From Rhodanobacteraceae bacterium (GTDB taxonomy: Bacteria > Pseudomonadota > Gammaproteobacteria > Xanthomonadales > SZUA-5), in contig JADKFD010000075.1 of assembly GCA_016717705.1 (NCBI GenBank), positions 1 through 24,777 of the forward strand: DNA of 24,777 bases. The letters run 5' to 3'. This document shows, in pieces, positions 7,521 to 14,467 of the stretch (the first letter of the stretch is position 1; every line of letters begins with the position of its first letter). The notes beneath the pieces are model-generated. The model ran no database searches, was not told where the DNA came from, and saw nothing but the letters and a program-made list of their open reading frames with translations. Position numbers and translations under genes: made by a program.

Positions 7521-7649
7521 TGGAGTGCGCCGGTTTGCCGGCGCTCTGGATGCCCTTCCGGGCACCCATCGCGTTCATTTCGGACCAGATTTCTGGCTTA
7601 CCCTTGGTCGTCAACAGCATCCAAAGCGGTGGCAAGCCACCGCAGTCCA
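7521..7649. repeat. Inverted pair of hairpin repeats (TGGA...TGGATG family)
   Basis: Left unit 7521-7555, right unit 7618-7649, in opposite orientation. Each has a 7-bp stem with a 4-base loop (GCGCCGG/CCGGCGC; GCGGTGG/CCACCGC on the other strand) between conserved flanks, TGGAnT on one side and TnTGGATG on the other. The stem sequences differ but pair fully in both. The pair fills the gap between the converging mazG (+) and the TPR-like gene (-); the right unit ends 3 bases before the latter's stop codon and may serve as a bidirectional terminator. A small extra hairpin (GCCC/GGGC) lies at 7552-7563. Confidence 0.7.
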
Positions 7650-7651
7650 AA

Positions 7652-8076
7652 CTACTTCAAGCGCGCCAGGTTCTCGTCGAGGCCGCGCTTGAGCTCCACC
7701 AGGGCGCCGTCGAGATTGCGCGGCTGCCACACCGCGAGCCTCGCCAGGCGCGCGGTGACGACGTTGCGGATCATCGGGTCCTGAGTGCGCGCGAGCACAT
7801 CGCGGTACATGCGCTGCGCTTGCTCCGGCTGGTTCTGGCGCAGGTAGATGCGCTCCATCAGGCGCATCTGGCGGATCGCGGCGAGCGCCGGATCGGCGGC
7901 AATACCTTGTGCGCGCAGCGCCAGCAGGTCGACGCGTCCCGGATGCGTGGCGCTGGCGGCAGCCAGTGGCGCGGCGAAACTGGTGTTGGCCGGATCGGCG
8001 AAAGCGGGGCTGCAAGGCCAGTGCCCAGCAGCAGCGCGATCGCGCCGAGCAGGACTTGGGTAGCGGACTTGTACAT
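7652..8076 (-). CDS. Secreted TPR-like hypothetical protein, with a 1-base frameshift
   Basis: Not a gene I can name. ATG 8076 follows GGGAGA, and the first residues form a signal peptide (MYKSATQVLLGAIALLLGTG). The frame then breaks at the C-run whose plus-strand copy is GGGG 8006-8009. Adding one base gives LAAPAFADPANTSFAAP, an ideal signal-peptidase site (AFA/D), and a total of 141 residues; without it the open frame for the mature part has no sensible start. The mature protein has helical TPR-like text (MRLMERIYLRQNQPEQAQRM followed by YRDVLARTQDPMIRNVVTAR) and is predicted periplasmic. It is transcribed divergently from the DUF962 gene. Function unknown. Confidence 0.7.
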
Positions 8077-8111
8077 GGCGGTCTCCCTTCGATGGGTGTC
8101 GGGAATTGAGA

Positions 8112-8127
8112 ACGCGGTTACCCGCGT
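8112..8127. promoter_or_regulatory. Short palindrome in a divergent intergenic region
   Basis: ACGCGG and CCGCGT flank TTAC in the 119-bp gap between two divergently transcribed genes, the TPR-like gene (-) and the DUF962 gene (+). It could be an operator. A TTGACC at 8132-8137 could be a -35 for the + gene, but no good -10 follows. Weak evidence. Confidence 0.22.
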
Positions 8128-8195
8128 CGCGTTGACCGATTGCCTTTTCCGGCCCGCGCATCGCAAGATGGCGCCCATCCGCCCGGAGCCCGCCG

Positions 8196-8516
8196 ATGAC
8201 CAGCGAAACCGCGACTGCGCGCTTTACCAGCTTTGCCGAGTTCTATCCCTTTTACCTGGGTGAGCACAGCAACTTGATCTGTCGCCGCCTGCATTTTGTC
8301 GGCAGCAGCGGCGTGTTGCTGTTACTGGCCTTCGCCATCTACAGCGGCAACCTCTGGTGGCTGCTGGCGCTGCCGCTGATGGGTTACGGCTTCGCTTGGG
8401 TCGGGCACTTCTTCTTCGAGAAGAACAAGCCGGCGACCTTTACCTATCCGCTGTGGAGCTTCATCGGCGACTGGGTGATGTACAAGGACATCCTGACCGG
8501 GCGGATACCATTTTGA
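8196..8516 (+). CDS. DUF962 / Mpo1-like membrane protein
   Basis: A 106-residue protein of the DUF962 family, related to yeast Mpo1 (a 2-hydroxy fatty acid dioxygenase) and bacterial YGL010w-like proteins. The family signature is clear: SFAEFYPFYLGEHSNLICRR near the start, LHFVGSSG, and GHFFFEKNKPATFTYPLWSF followed by IGDWVMYKDILTG. The histidines of H-N-x-x-C-R-R-x-H and G-H-F-F-E are the likely metal ligands by analogy with Mpo1. Two hydrophobic helices lie between them (VLLLLAFAIYSGNLWWLLAL). Bacterial members are not well characterised, so activity on fatty acids is only an inference. ATG 8196 has GGAGC shortly upstream. The next gene starts 16 bases after its stop. Confidence 0.85.
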   Translation: MTSETATARFTSFAEFYPFYLGEHSNLICRRLHFVGSSGVLLLLAFAIYSGNLWWLLALPLMGYGFAWVGHFFFEKNKPATFTYPLWSFIGDWVMYKDILTGRIPF

Positions 8517-8532
8517 TCGCCGGCGACGGCTC

Positions 8533-8949
8533 ATGGCCCTGACCGAGTTTGCGCCGCACGGCGAGTATCAGGTCTGCATCGAAGAGCGGCTGCTGGTCTC
8601 GCGCGTGACCGGGCCGTGGAATCGCGAGCTGGTCGAATTGTGGGCGGCGGATGCCCTGCGCGGCGCGCAACGGCTGGGTGATCAGGGACGCTGGGCAATG
8701 CTCGCAATCGTCAGCCAGTCGATGCTGTCGACGGCGGACGCCGTTGCCGCACTCGGCAAGTCGATCCGTCAGCTGATCACGCAGAGCCATCCGCTGGCCA
8801 GCGTCTATGTCGCCGTGCCCGGCACCGAAGGCCGCGGCATGGTGAACTCCGGACTGGAACGTATGCACCGCGGCAGTGTGCCGGTGCGGTTTTTCGACAG
8901 CGAAACCGAGGCGCGCGCGTGGTTGGCGGAACTGCTGGCGCAAGCTTGA
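8533..8949 (+). CDS. Small STAS/SpoIIAA-like hypothetical protein
   Basis: A 138-residue soluble protein that I cannot assign with certainty. It begins EFAPHGEYQVCIEERLLVSR and contains VTGPWNRELVELWAADAL, then WAMLAIVSQSMLSTADAV. This alternation resembles SpoIIAA-like/STAS-type proteins of about 130 residues (a strand followed by a helix and a central WA-hydrophobic strand). There is no signal peptide or membrane helix. It starts 16 bases after the DUF962 gene and is probably cotranscribed with it. Codon use matches the neighbours, which supports it as a real gene. Confidence 0.62.
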   Translation: MALTEFAPHGEYQVCIEERLLVSRVTGPWNRELVELWAADALRGAQRLGDQGRWAMLAIVSQSMLSTADAVAALGKSIRQLITQSHPLASVYVAVPGTEGRGMVNSGLERMHRGSVPVRFFDSETEARAWLAELLAQA

Positions 8950-8962
8950 GACAGCCGAGCCA

Positions 8963-9030
8963 GCGCGCGCGCGCGCTCCTCACATCCTGCGTCAACCTTC
9001 GGCAAGTTTGCAGGAGCGCGCTCGCGCGCG
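8963..9030. repeat. Inverted GC-rich repeat (AGGAGCGCGC type)
   Basis: A GC dinucleotide run ending in CTCCT at 8963-8980 pairs with AGGAGCGCGCTCGCGCGCG at 9012-9030, with CCTGC/GCAGG also able to pair inside. The right unit resembles the short repeats starting AGGAGCG that are common between Xanthomonadales genes. It sits between converging genes ending at 8949 (+) and 9051 (-) and may end transcription from both sides. Confidence 0.55.
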
Positions 9031-9050
9031 ATTGCTCTTGCCCAATCCGC

Positions 9051-9797
9051 TCAACGCTTCCAGCGTATCAACGCCCACGCACACACCGCCGCCAGCACCA
9101 CCGGAATCAGGATGCGCATGCCGCCGGACATGATTCGCGGCAACAGCAGCAGCGCCAGTCCGCCGCCGGCAATTGCGCCAGCGATCAGGAAGTAGCGCCC
9201 GATGGCGCCGGTGTAGGCGGGATCGGGCGGCGCGACCACGTCATAGGCTTGTTTGACCACGCGGCGCCAGTCCAGGTCGCGTTCCGGCGGTTGCAGGGCC
9301 AAAGATGTCGGCTGCCAGTCAAATACCCGCGCGAGGCGCACCACCTGCAGGGGCGACAACTGCCCGCCATCGACCAGCCAGTCGCGCAACTGGCAGTCGG
9401 CGCCATTGCGCGCCGCGCTGTCGCTCCAGGCATGCACGCGGATCAGCGCGGTCGTGAATGCCTCGAAGTCAGGCGCCTGGCGCACCAGGCCGAGAATGGT
9501 CGTCGCCAGCACGTCGGCCGTCGGCAGCGGTGGATGCGCCGGATCGATGGCCGGAAGCGCCGCGCTTTCCGCTGCATCGGCATTGCGCCACGGGTCCGGA
9601 TATTGCGAATGATGCAGGTGCGAGGGATCGCGTTGCTGCGCCATCTCCAGCGCCATCGTGTAGGCGCGGTCGATCTCGGCATCGCTCGGATCCGGCCGCG
9701 CGCCTTCGCGGCGCTCACGCCACGCCGCGTGCGCGGCGCGAATCTCCGCCGGCGTCGAATCCTCGGGCAGGCTGATGGTGGACCAGGGCCAGGACAT
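9051..9797 (-). CDS. J-domain-like membrane protein lacking the HPD motif
   Basis: A 248-residue protein of unknown function. The first 55 residues (PWSTISLPEDSTPAEIRAAH, then DAEIDRAYTMALEMAQQRD) have the layout of bacterial J-domain proteins that begin with a PW..L-x-L-P-x-D segment, but the HPD tripeptide needed to stimulate DnaK is not present; the nearest match is ARPD. The middle (about 85-190) is soluble and contains LLTTILGLVRQ-like helical text and a WQP segment. The C-terminus has two hydrophobic helices (YFLIAGAIAGGGLALLLL and ILIPVVLAAVCAWALIRW), so it is predicted to be anchored in the inner membrane by its tail. It is a single gene between two repeat blocks. The J-domain call is moderate; the membrane call is firm. 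Confidence 0.65.
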   Translation of the reverse strand: MSWPWSTISLPEDSTPAEIRAAHAAWRERREGARPDPSDAEIDRAYTMALEMAQQRDPSHLHHSQYPDPWRNADAAESAALPAIDPAHPPLPTADVLATTILGLVRQAPDFEAFTTALIRVHAWSDSAARNGADCQLRDWLVDGGQLSPLQVVRLARVFDWQPTSLALQPPERDLDWRRVVKQAYDVVAPPDPAYTGAIGRYFLIAGAIAGGGLALLLLPRIMSGGMRILIPVVLAAVCAWALIRWKR

Positions 9798-9869
9798 GGG
9801 TGCTCCGGGCGTCGGAATGACGAGCCCATCGTGAGGTCATCAAAGCTCCGTAAGTCATTGTAAAAGAAC

Positions 9870-9988
9870 TTGTCCGCAAAGGACGCAAAGTACGCAAAGG
9901 GAAGCAAACAAAAGTGCCAGTGAGTGGACCAAACCCCTGTCTCCAGCTGATTCGCTCTCTTTGCGTCCTTAGCGTTCTTTGCGGACAA
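9870..9988. repeat. Long palindrome built from CGCAAAGGA repeats, copy 1
   Basis: Left arm 9870-9902 and right arm 9957-9988 are imperfect reverse complements. Each begins TTGTCCGCAAAG from the outside and continues with tandem 9-base CGCAAAGGA-like units. A-rich and T-rich outer ends resemble a bidirectional terminator. It lies downstream of mccB; the same family occurs upstream of that gene at 11739-11847. The rest of 9798-10064 shows nothing else recognisable. Confidence 0.7.
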
Positions 9989-10064
9989 AAAAACAGGTGT
10001 TCGGATCGCGGAGAAGTGCCGTCGGCGGACCGGACCGATGCGCCGGGGCGGGCGACCAGAAGCC

Positions 10065-11672
10065 TCACATCCGGAACACCCCGAACCGATCCGGCTCGAT
10101 CGGCGCGTTCATTGCTGCCGAGATTGCCAGCCCGAGCACGCGGCGGGTGTCGGCGGGGTCGATGATGCCGTCGTCCCACAGGCGCGCGCTGGCGTAGTAG
10201 GGATGGCCCTGGCGCTCGTACTGGGCGCGGATCGGTGCCTTGAACTGTTCTTCGTCTTCGCGCGACCAGCTGCCGCCGCCGCCCTCGATGCCGTCGCGGC
10301 GCACCGTGGCGAGCACGCTGGCGGCCTGTTCGCCGCCCATCACGCTGATGCGCGAGTTCGGCCACATCCACAGCATGCGTGGCTGGTAGCCGCGGCCGCA
10401 CATGGCGTAATTGCCGGCGCCGAAGCTGCCGCCGATGATCACGGTGAACTTGGGCACGTGCGAGCAGGCCACCGCGGTCACCATCTTGGCGCCGTCCTTG
10501 GCGATGCCGGCGTTCTCGTACTTCTTGCCGACCATGAAGCCGGTGATGTTCTGCAGGAACACCAGCGGGATATTGCGCTGGTTGCACAGTTCGATGAAAT
10601 GCGCGCCCTTGAGCGCGCTCTCGGCGAACAGGATGCCGTTGTTGGCGATGATGCCGACCGGATAGCCGTGGATGTGGGCGAAGCCGGTGACCAGGGTCTT
10701 GCCGTAGCGCGCCTTGAATTCCTGGAATTCGCTGGCATCGACGATGCGCGCGATGATCTCGCGAATGTCGAAGGGGATGCGCGTGTCGCGCGGCACGATG
10801 CCGTAGATCTCGTCCGTCGCGTAGCGCGGCGCTTGCGGTTCGCGCAGGACCAGCGGCATCGGCTTGCTGCGGTTCAAGTGTCCGAGCACCTCGCGCGCAA
10901 TGCTCAGCGCGTGGGCGTCGTTCTCGGCGAAGTGATCGGCCACGCCGGAAATGCTGGTGTGCACGTCGGCACCGCCGAGCGATTCGGCATCGACGACTTC
11001 ACCGGTCGCGGCTTTGACCAGCGGCGGACCGCCGAGGAAGATCGTGCCCTGTTCGCGCACGATGATGGTCTCGTCGCTCATCGCCGGCACGTAGGCGCCG
11101 CCCGCGGTGCACGAGCCCATGACCACGGCGATCTGCGGGATGTTGCGGGCGGAGAGGCGCGCCTGATTGTAGAAGATGCGGCCGAAGTGCTCGCGATCGG
11201 GGAAGACCTCGTCCTGCAGCGGCAAAAAGGCGCCGCCGGAGTCGACCAGGTAGACGCACGGCAGGTGGTTCTCCAGCGCAATTTCCTGGGCGCGCAGATG
11301 CTTCTTCACCGTCATCGGAAAATAGGTACCGCCTTTTACCGTGGCGTCGTTGGCGACAACCACGACTTCCCTGCCGGCGACGCGACCAATGCCGGTAACC
11401 ACGCCGGCACCCGGCGCCTGGTCCTCGTACATGCCATGCGCCGCCAGCGGAGACAGCTCCAGGAATGGCGAGCCGGAATCGAGCAAGGCGCGGATGCGCT
11501 CGCGCGGCAGCAGCTTGCCGCGCTCGGTGTGCTTCTGACGCGCCTTGTCGCCGCCGCCGAGGGCGACACGGTGCAGTTGCGCATGCAGATCCGCGACCAG
11601 CGTGCGCATCAACTCCGCGTTGGCGGTGTAGTCGGGCGAGCGCGTGTCGATCTGCGATTCAATCACTGGCAT
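10065..11672 (-). CDS. mccB: Methylcrotonoyl-CoA carboxylase, beta (carboxyltransferase) subunit
   Basis: Carboxyltransferase subunit that moves CO2 from carboxybiotin to 3-methylcrotonoyl-CoA in leucine catabolism, working with a biotin-carrying alpha subunit not found in this window. The 535-residue length and the text are typical of MccB: HTERGKLLPRERIRALLD, VANDATVKGGTYFPMTVKKH and GSCTAGGAYVPAMSDE (N-terminal crotonase-like domain), then KTLVTGFAHIHGYPVGIIAN, FLQNITGFMVGKKYE and GGSFGAGNYAMCGRGYQPR (C-terminal domain). The two Gly-rich GSCTAGG and GGSFGAG loops are the oxyanion holes. The KGGTYFP and NITGFMVGKKYE segments favour MccB over propionyl-CoA carboxylase. Start ATG 11672; the frame stays open upstream into repeat DNA, which is not protein-coding. 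Geranyl-CoA carboxylase is a less likely alternative. Confidence 0.92.
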   Translation of the reverse strand: MPVIESQIDTRSPDYTANAELMRTLVADLHAQLHRVALGGGDKARQKHTERGKLLPRERIRALLDSGSPFLELSPLAAHGMYEDQAPGAGVVTGIGRVAGREVVVVANDATVKGGTYFPMTVKKHLRAQEIALENHLPCVYLVDSGGAFLPLQDEVFPDREHFGRIFYNQARLSARNIPQIAVVMGSCTAGGAYVPAMSDETIIVREQGTIFLGGPPLVKAATGEVVDAESLGGADVHTSISGVADHFAENDAHALSIAREVLGHLNRSKPMPLVLREPQAPRYATDEIYGIVPRDTRIPFDIREIIARIVDASEFQEFKARYGKTLVTGFAHIHGYPVGIIANNGILFAESALKGAHFIELCNQRNIPLVFLQNITGFMVGKKYENAGIAKDGAKMVTAVACSHVPKFTVIIGGSFGAGNYAMCGRGYQPRMLWMWPNSRISVMGGEQAASVLATVRRDGIEGGGGSWSREDEEQFKAPIRAQYERQGHPYYASARLWDDGIIDPADTRRVLGLAISAAMNAPIEPDRFGVFRM

Positions 11673-11738
11673 GGGCCGCATCCTTGATTGGCGGTCGTTG
11701 TGTCCGCTGGCGTGGCGGGCGGGCGCGGACCAGATTTT

Positions 11739-11847
11739 GGTCCGCAAAGGACGCAAAGGACGCAAAGGAAAGCAAGAGTCATATGCGGGGATCGTCGCCA
11801 TTTCAATCTCCTGCTCTCTTTGCGTCCTTTGCGTCCTTTGCGGACAA
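11739..11847. repeat. Long palindrome built from CGCAAAGGA repeats, copy 2
   Basis: Left arm 11739-11778 contains GTCCGCAAAGGACGCAAAGG and one further unit; right arm 11816-11847 is its reverse complement and runs into AAAAAA. The pairing is better than in copy 1 at 9870-9988. It lies between mccB (starts 11672) and the upstream membrane-protein gene (ends 11908), all on the minus strand, and could separate their transcripts. No other feature is seen in 11673-11907. Confidence 0.75.
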
Positions 11848-11907
11848 AAAAGCACTTCGGCGCCTCAGGTGATCAAGGGCGACAATCCTTGGGCGAGATG
11901 GCGCCAC

Positions 11908-12297
11908 CTACTCGCGCAGCACGCCCAGATCGCGCCTGGCCACGGCCATGCCGACGGCAAAGCCGGTGATCACGTCGACCAGGGTCATCAGCACCAGCAG
12001 CGCGAAGACGCCGGAGCCGGCCGCCGACCACAGCAGGAACTCGAGCAGCAGCACGATGAACAGCAGCAGCGACAGCATGTGGTCGAGCAGCGAGGCGCGA
12101 CTGGAAAAGGTCGACTTGAATACTTCGACGCCGAGCGTCAGCAGCGCAATCGCCAATGCGGCGGTGCCGCCATTCAATTCGAACGCCGCGCCGGAGGGCA
12201 GGGTGGCGGTGAACCACGCGGTGGTCAGACCGTAGCCGCCGAGCAACAGCACGTGCACCAGGATTGCGGGAAGCAGCAGCAGCGGGATGTTTTTCAT
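11908..12297 (-). CDS. Small four-helix membrane protein of unknown function
   Basis: A 129-residue, very hydrophobic protein that I cannot assign to a named family. Four membrane helices are visible: IPLLLLPAILVHVLLLGGYG, GTAALAIALLTLGVEVF, LLDHMLSLLLFIVLLLEFLL and ALLVLMTLVDVITGFAVGMA. Charged residues are concentrated at the ends and in the second loop (KSTFSSR), placing that loop on the cytoplasmic side by the positive-inside rule. The start ATG 12297 gives MKNIPLLL, with no signal peptide separate from the first helix. It lies between the alanine-rich lipoprotein gene and mccB on the same strand, but a terminator at 12353-12381 separates it from the former. Confidence 0.7.
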   Translation of the reverse strand: MKNIPLLLLPAILVHVLLLGGYGLTTAWFTATLPSGAAFELNGGTAALAIALLTLGVEVFKSTFSSRASLLDHMLSLLLFIVLLLEFLLWSAAGSGVFALLVLMTLVDVITGFAVGMAVARRDLGVLRE

Positions 12298-12352
12298 CTG
12301 CTCGGACGCTCTGGGCGCAGTGGAATCTGCCCGTCAGCATAGAACAGAAACG

Positions 12353-12381
12353 ACGATGCCCGGCGCAAGGCCGGGCATCGT
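12353..12381 (-). terminator. Intrinsic terminator after the alanine-rich lipoprotein gene
   Basis: ACGATGCCCGGC (12353-12364) and GCCGGGCATCGT (12370-12381) form a perfect 12-bp stem with a 5-base loop. Read on the minus strand it follows the lipoprotein stop codon by about 23 bases and is followed by CGTTTCTGTTC, a modest T-rich tail. Confidence 0.75.
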
Positions 12382-12404
12382 CTTTGGAAACGCGAAGCGG
12401 TCGA

Positions 12405-12854
12405 TTACTGACCGTCGGGCTTCTTTTCTTCGGTTGCGGCAGCAGCGGCGTCGGTTGCGGTCGCGGCGGCATCCGTCGCAACAGCAGCGGCGTCGGTCGC
12501 CGTGGTCGCGGCGGCGGCAGCGGCGTCGGTGGCAGCGGCAGCGGTGTCCGTGGCGGCGGCAGCAGCGTCCGTGGCAACGGCAGCGGCGTCGGTCGCGGTG
12601 GCGGCGGCGTCGGTCGCAACCGTAGCGGCAGCGTCAGTGGCGGTCGCAGCAGCGTCGGTCGCGGCAGCGGCGTCGGCGGTGGCGGCGGCAGCAGTATCCG
12701 CTGCGGCGGACGCGTCGGCAGCCGGGGTGGCCGGAGCAACCTGAGCCTGCGGAGCCGGCTGGGCCGGCGGCTCGTTGGTGCTGGTGCCCTGGTCGCCGCA
12801 GGCGGCCAGCAGGAGCACCGAGGCGGACAGTGCCGCGAACTTGATCAGTTTCAT
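12405..12854 (-). CDS. Alanine-rich repeat lipoprotein
   Basis: A 149-residue predicted lipoprotein. The signal peptide MKLIKFAALSASVLLLAACG ends in the lipobox LLAAC; the cysteine would be lipidated, and the following GDQ gives an aspartate at +3 rather than +2, so outer-membrane sorting is expected but not certain. A short Pro/Gln linker follows, then about 90 residues built almost entirely of Ala, Thr and Asp in heptad-like units (ATDAAAT, ATDAAAV, ATDAAAA), ending in EEKKPDGQ. The repeats predict one long helix, possibly a coiled-coil or periplasmic spacer. It has GAGGAATT before ATG 12854, a candidate promoter and a strong terminator, so it is a well-defined single-gene unit. Function unknown. 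Confidence 0.82.
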   Translation of the reverse strand: MKLIKFAALSASVLLLAACGDQGTSTNEPPAQPAPQAQVAPATPAADASAAADTAAAATADAAAATDAAATATDAAATVATDAAATATDAAAVATDAAAAATDTAAAATDAAAAAATTATDAAAVATDAAATATDAAAAATEEKKPDGQ

Positions 12855-12924
12855 GGGTCAATTCCTCAATGGGGCAAAGTGATCCGGGCGGCGCCGGATG
12901 ACCGAATGTGTTTCGGCTATATGT

Positions 12925-12955
12925 ATTGTAGCTGGCACAGGGCCTTGCGGTCCAA
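12925..12955 (-). promoter_or_regulatory. Candidate sigma-70 promoter of the lipoprotein gene
   Basis: On the minus strand TACAAT (12930-12925) is a good -10; the best -35 is TTGGAC (12955-12950) with a 19-base spacer, which is longer than ideal. It lies about 70 bases upstream of ATG 12854. Confidence 0.4.
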
Positions 12956-12980
12956 GGTGCCAGTGCTGGTAGTCACGCAG

Positions 12981-13094
12981 CGGGTGTTGGTTGTCGGTGT
13001 CGGTGTTGGTCAAACCAAGCAACGGCACCCGACGTTGCTTGTTCCGGGCAGAAAACTCGCTTCTACCGACACCAATAACCGACACCAACACCCG
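12981..13094. repeat. Palindromic repeat block (TTGGTGTCGG type) with central hairpin
   Basis: Arms at 12981-13010 and 13065-13094 begin with the same CGGGTGTTGGT from the outside and consist of variants of TTGGTGTCGG. Between them lies a perfect 9-bp hairpin, CAAGCAACG/CGTTGCTTG at 13016-13041. The block lies between the thiolase stop (13105, minus strand) and the lipoprotein promoter and may end thiolase transcription. Confidence 0.6.
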
Positions 13095-13104
13095 CTCTTC
13101 AACG

Positions 13105-14286
13105 TCAGATCAGCTCGATCGCCACCGCCGTCGCCTCACCACCGCCGATGCACAAGGTGGCGATGCCGCGCTTGCCGCCGCGGCGCTGCAGGGCGTGCAG
13201 CAAGGTCACGATCAGGCGCGCGCCGCTGCAGCCGATCGGGTGGCCAAGGGCGCAGGCGCCGCCGTTGACGTTGACCTTGGCGTGGTCGATGCCCAATTCG
13301 CGGATCGGCGCCATGGCGACCACTGCAAAGGCCTCGTTGACCTCGAACAGGTCGACATCGTCCTTGCTCCAGCCGGCCTTGGCCAACACCTTGGTGATCG
13401 CACCCACCGGTGCCGTGGTGAACCACTCCGGTTCCTGCGAGTGCGTGGCATGCGCCACCACCCGCGCCAGCGGCTTGAGCCCGCGCGCGGCAGCGGATTC
13501 GGCGCTGGTCAGCACCAGGGCAGCGGCGCCATCGGAAATCTTCGACGAACTGGCCGCGGTGACGGTGCCGTCTTTCTTGAATGCCGGACGCAGACCAGCG
13601 ACCTTGGACAGATCGCATCCGGCCGGTTCCTCGTCGGCACTGATCACCACGTCGCCCTTGCGACCGGCAACGGTGACGCTGGCGATCTCTGCGGTGAAGT
13701 CGCCGTTGGCCTGGGCGGCCAGCGCGCGGCGCACCGATTCGCTGGAGAAGGCGTCCTGGTCCTCGCGCGTGAAGGTGTACTTGCCGGCGCACAACTCGGC
13801 GAATTCACCCATGGCCTTGCGGTCGTCGGCGTTTTGCAGGCCGTCCAGCGCCATGTGGTCGAGCACTTCGGAATGGCCGAAGCGGTAGCCGAAGCGCGCT
13901 TTCTGCAACATGTACGGCGCGTTGGTCATCGATTCCATGCCGCCGGCGACGACGGTATCGGCCGATCCGGCCTTGATCGCGTCATGTCCGATCATCAGCG
14001 CCTTCATGCCGGAACCACAGACCTTGTTCAGCGTGGTGCAGCCGCTGCTGGCCGGAATGCCGGCCTGCAAGGCCGCCTGGCGCGCCGGCGCCTGGCCCAG
14101 ACCCGCCGGCAGCACGCAACCCATCAACACTTCAGACACATCGGCCGGCGCCACGCCCGACTGTTCCAGTGCGGCGCGGATCGCGATGGCACCCAGCTTC
14201 GGTGCCGGCACACTGGCAAATGCGCCATTGAAGGAAGCGATCGGCGTACGCTTTGCGCCGACAATGACCACGTCACCTGAACTCAT
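13105..14286 (-). CDS. Acetyl-CoA C-acetyltransferase (thiolase)
   Basis: A degradative/biosynthetic thiolase that condenses or cleaves acyl-CoA with CoA. The product has 393 residues, the standard length. The catalytic residues are all visible: nucleophile C90 in NKVCGSGMKA, H349 in GGACALGHPIGCSG, and C379 in ATLCIGGGEA. The start (SSGDVVIVGAKRTPIASFNG) and the middle segment VVAGGMESMTNAPYML are typical of acetyl-CoA acetyltransferases (AtoB/PhaA type). ATG 14286 is preceded by AGAGG; the frame extends 63 bases further but without a signal. A role with mccB, two genes downstream on the same strand, in branched-chain amino acid or ketone-body metabolism is plausible, but substrate chain length cannot be read from the sequence. 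Confidence 0.92.
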   Translation of the reverse strand: MSSGDVVIVGAKRTPIASFNGAFASVPAPKLGAIAIRAALEQSGVAPADVSEVLMGCVLPAGLGQAPARQAALQAGIPASSGCTTLNKVCGSGMKALMIGHDAIKAGSADTVVAGGMESMTNAPYMLQKARFGYRFGHSEVLDHMALDGLQNADDRKAMGEFAELCAGKYTFTREDQDAFSSESVRRALAAQANGDFTAEIASVTVAGRKGDVVISADEEPAGCDLSKVAGLRPAFKKDGTVTAASSSKISDGAAALVLTSAESAAARGLKPLARVVAHATHSQEPEWFTTAPVGAITKVLAKAGWSKDDVDLFEVNEAFAVVAMAPIRELGIDHAKVNVNGGACALGHPIGCSGARLIVTLLHALQRRGGKRGIATLCIGGGEATAVAIELI

Positions 14287-14467
14287 GGCAAACCTCTTTG
14301 GTCGACCCGCACCCGGGCGGAGAGAATCCCCATTATGGCAGCGCAGCACGAACAGCGGACGGCACGGTCGCTAAGCCAATGGTCCAATAAGTCGGCGCCA
14401 GGTTGTGTCCGAATTGAACCACGCCGGGCTATCGCCGCCGGCTGCGCCGTGCGCTAGGCTGCACGGC

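Noticed and set aside
7481..8263. A 260-codon plus-strand frame across the repeat pair and the TPR-like gene
   Set aside because: It runs through two palindromes and is antisense to a gene with a ribosome binding site, signal peptide and plausible fold.
9864..9997. CRISPR-like array suggested by repeated CGCAAAGG units
   Set aside because: Units are 9 bases with no unique spacers between them and are arranged as two inverted arms. No cas genes are present.
11673..11855. N-terminal extension of MccB back to 11855
   Set aside because: The extra 61 residues (Thr/Gln/Arg and Leu/Arg/Pro runs) are translations of the CGCAAAGGA palindrome. MccB proteins start near the ATG at 11672.
12502..12744. 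Plus-strand Ala/Val-rich frame inside the lipoprotein gene
   Set aside because: Pure by-product of the repetitive GCN codons on the minus strand; no start signal.
12264..13268. A 334-codon plus-strand frame across the lipoprotein gene and thiolase end
   Set aside because: It is a Gly/Ser/Arg-rich shadow of the Ala-rich repeat on the other strand and runs across a terminator, a promoter candidate and a repeat block.
14287..14404. Promoter for the kinases or the thiolase in the divergent gap
   Set aside because: Searched on both strands; no -35/-10 pair with acceptable spacing stood out.
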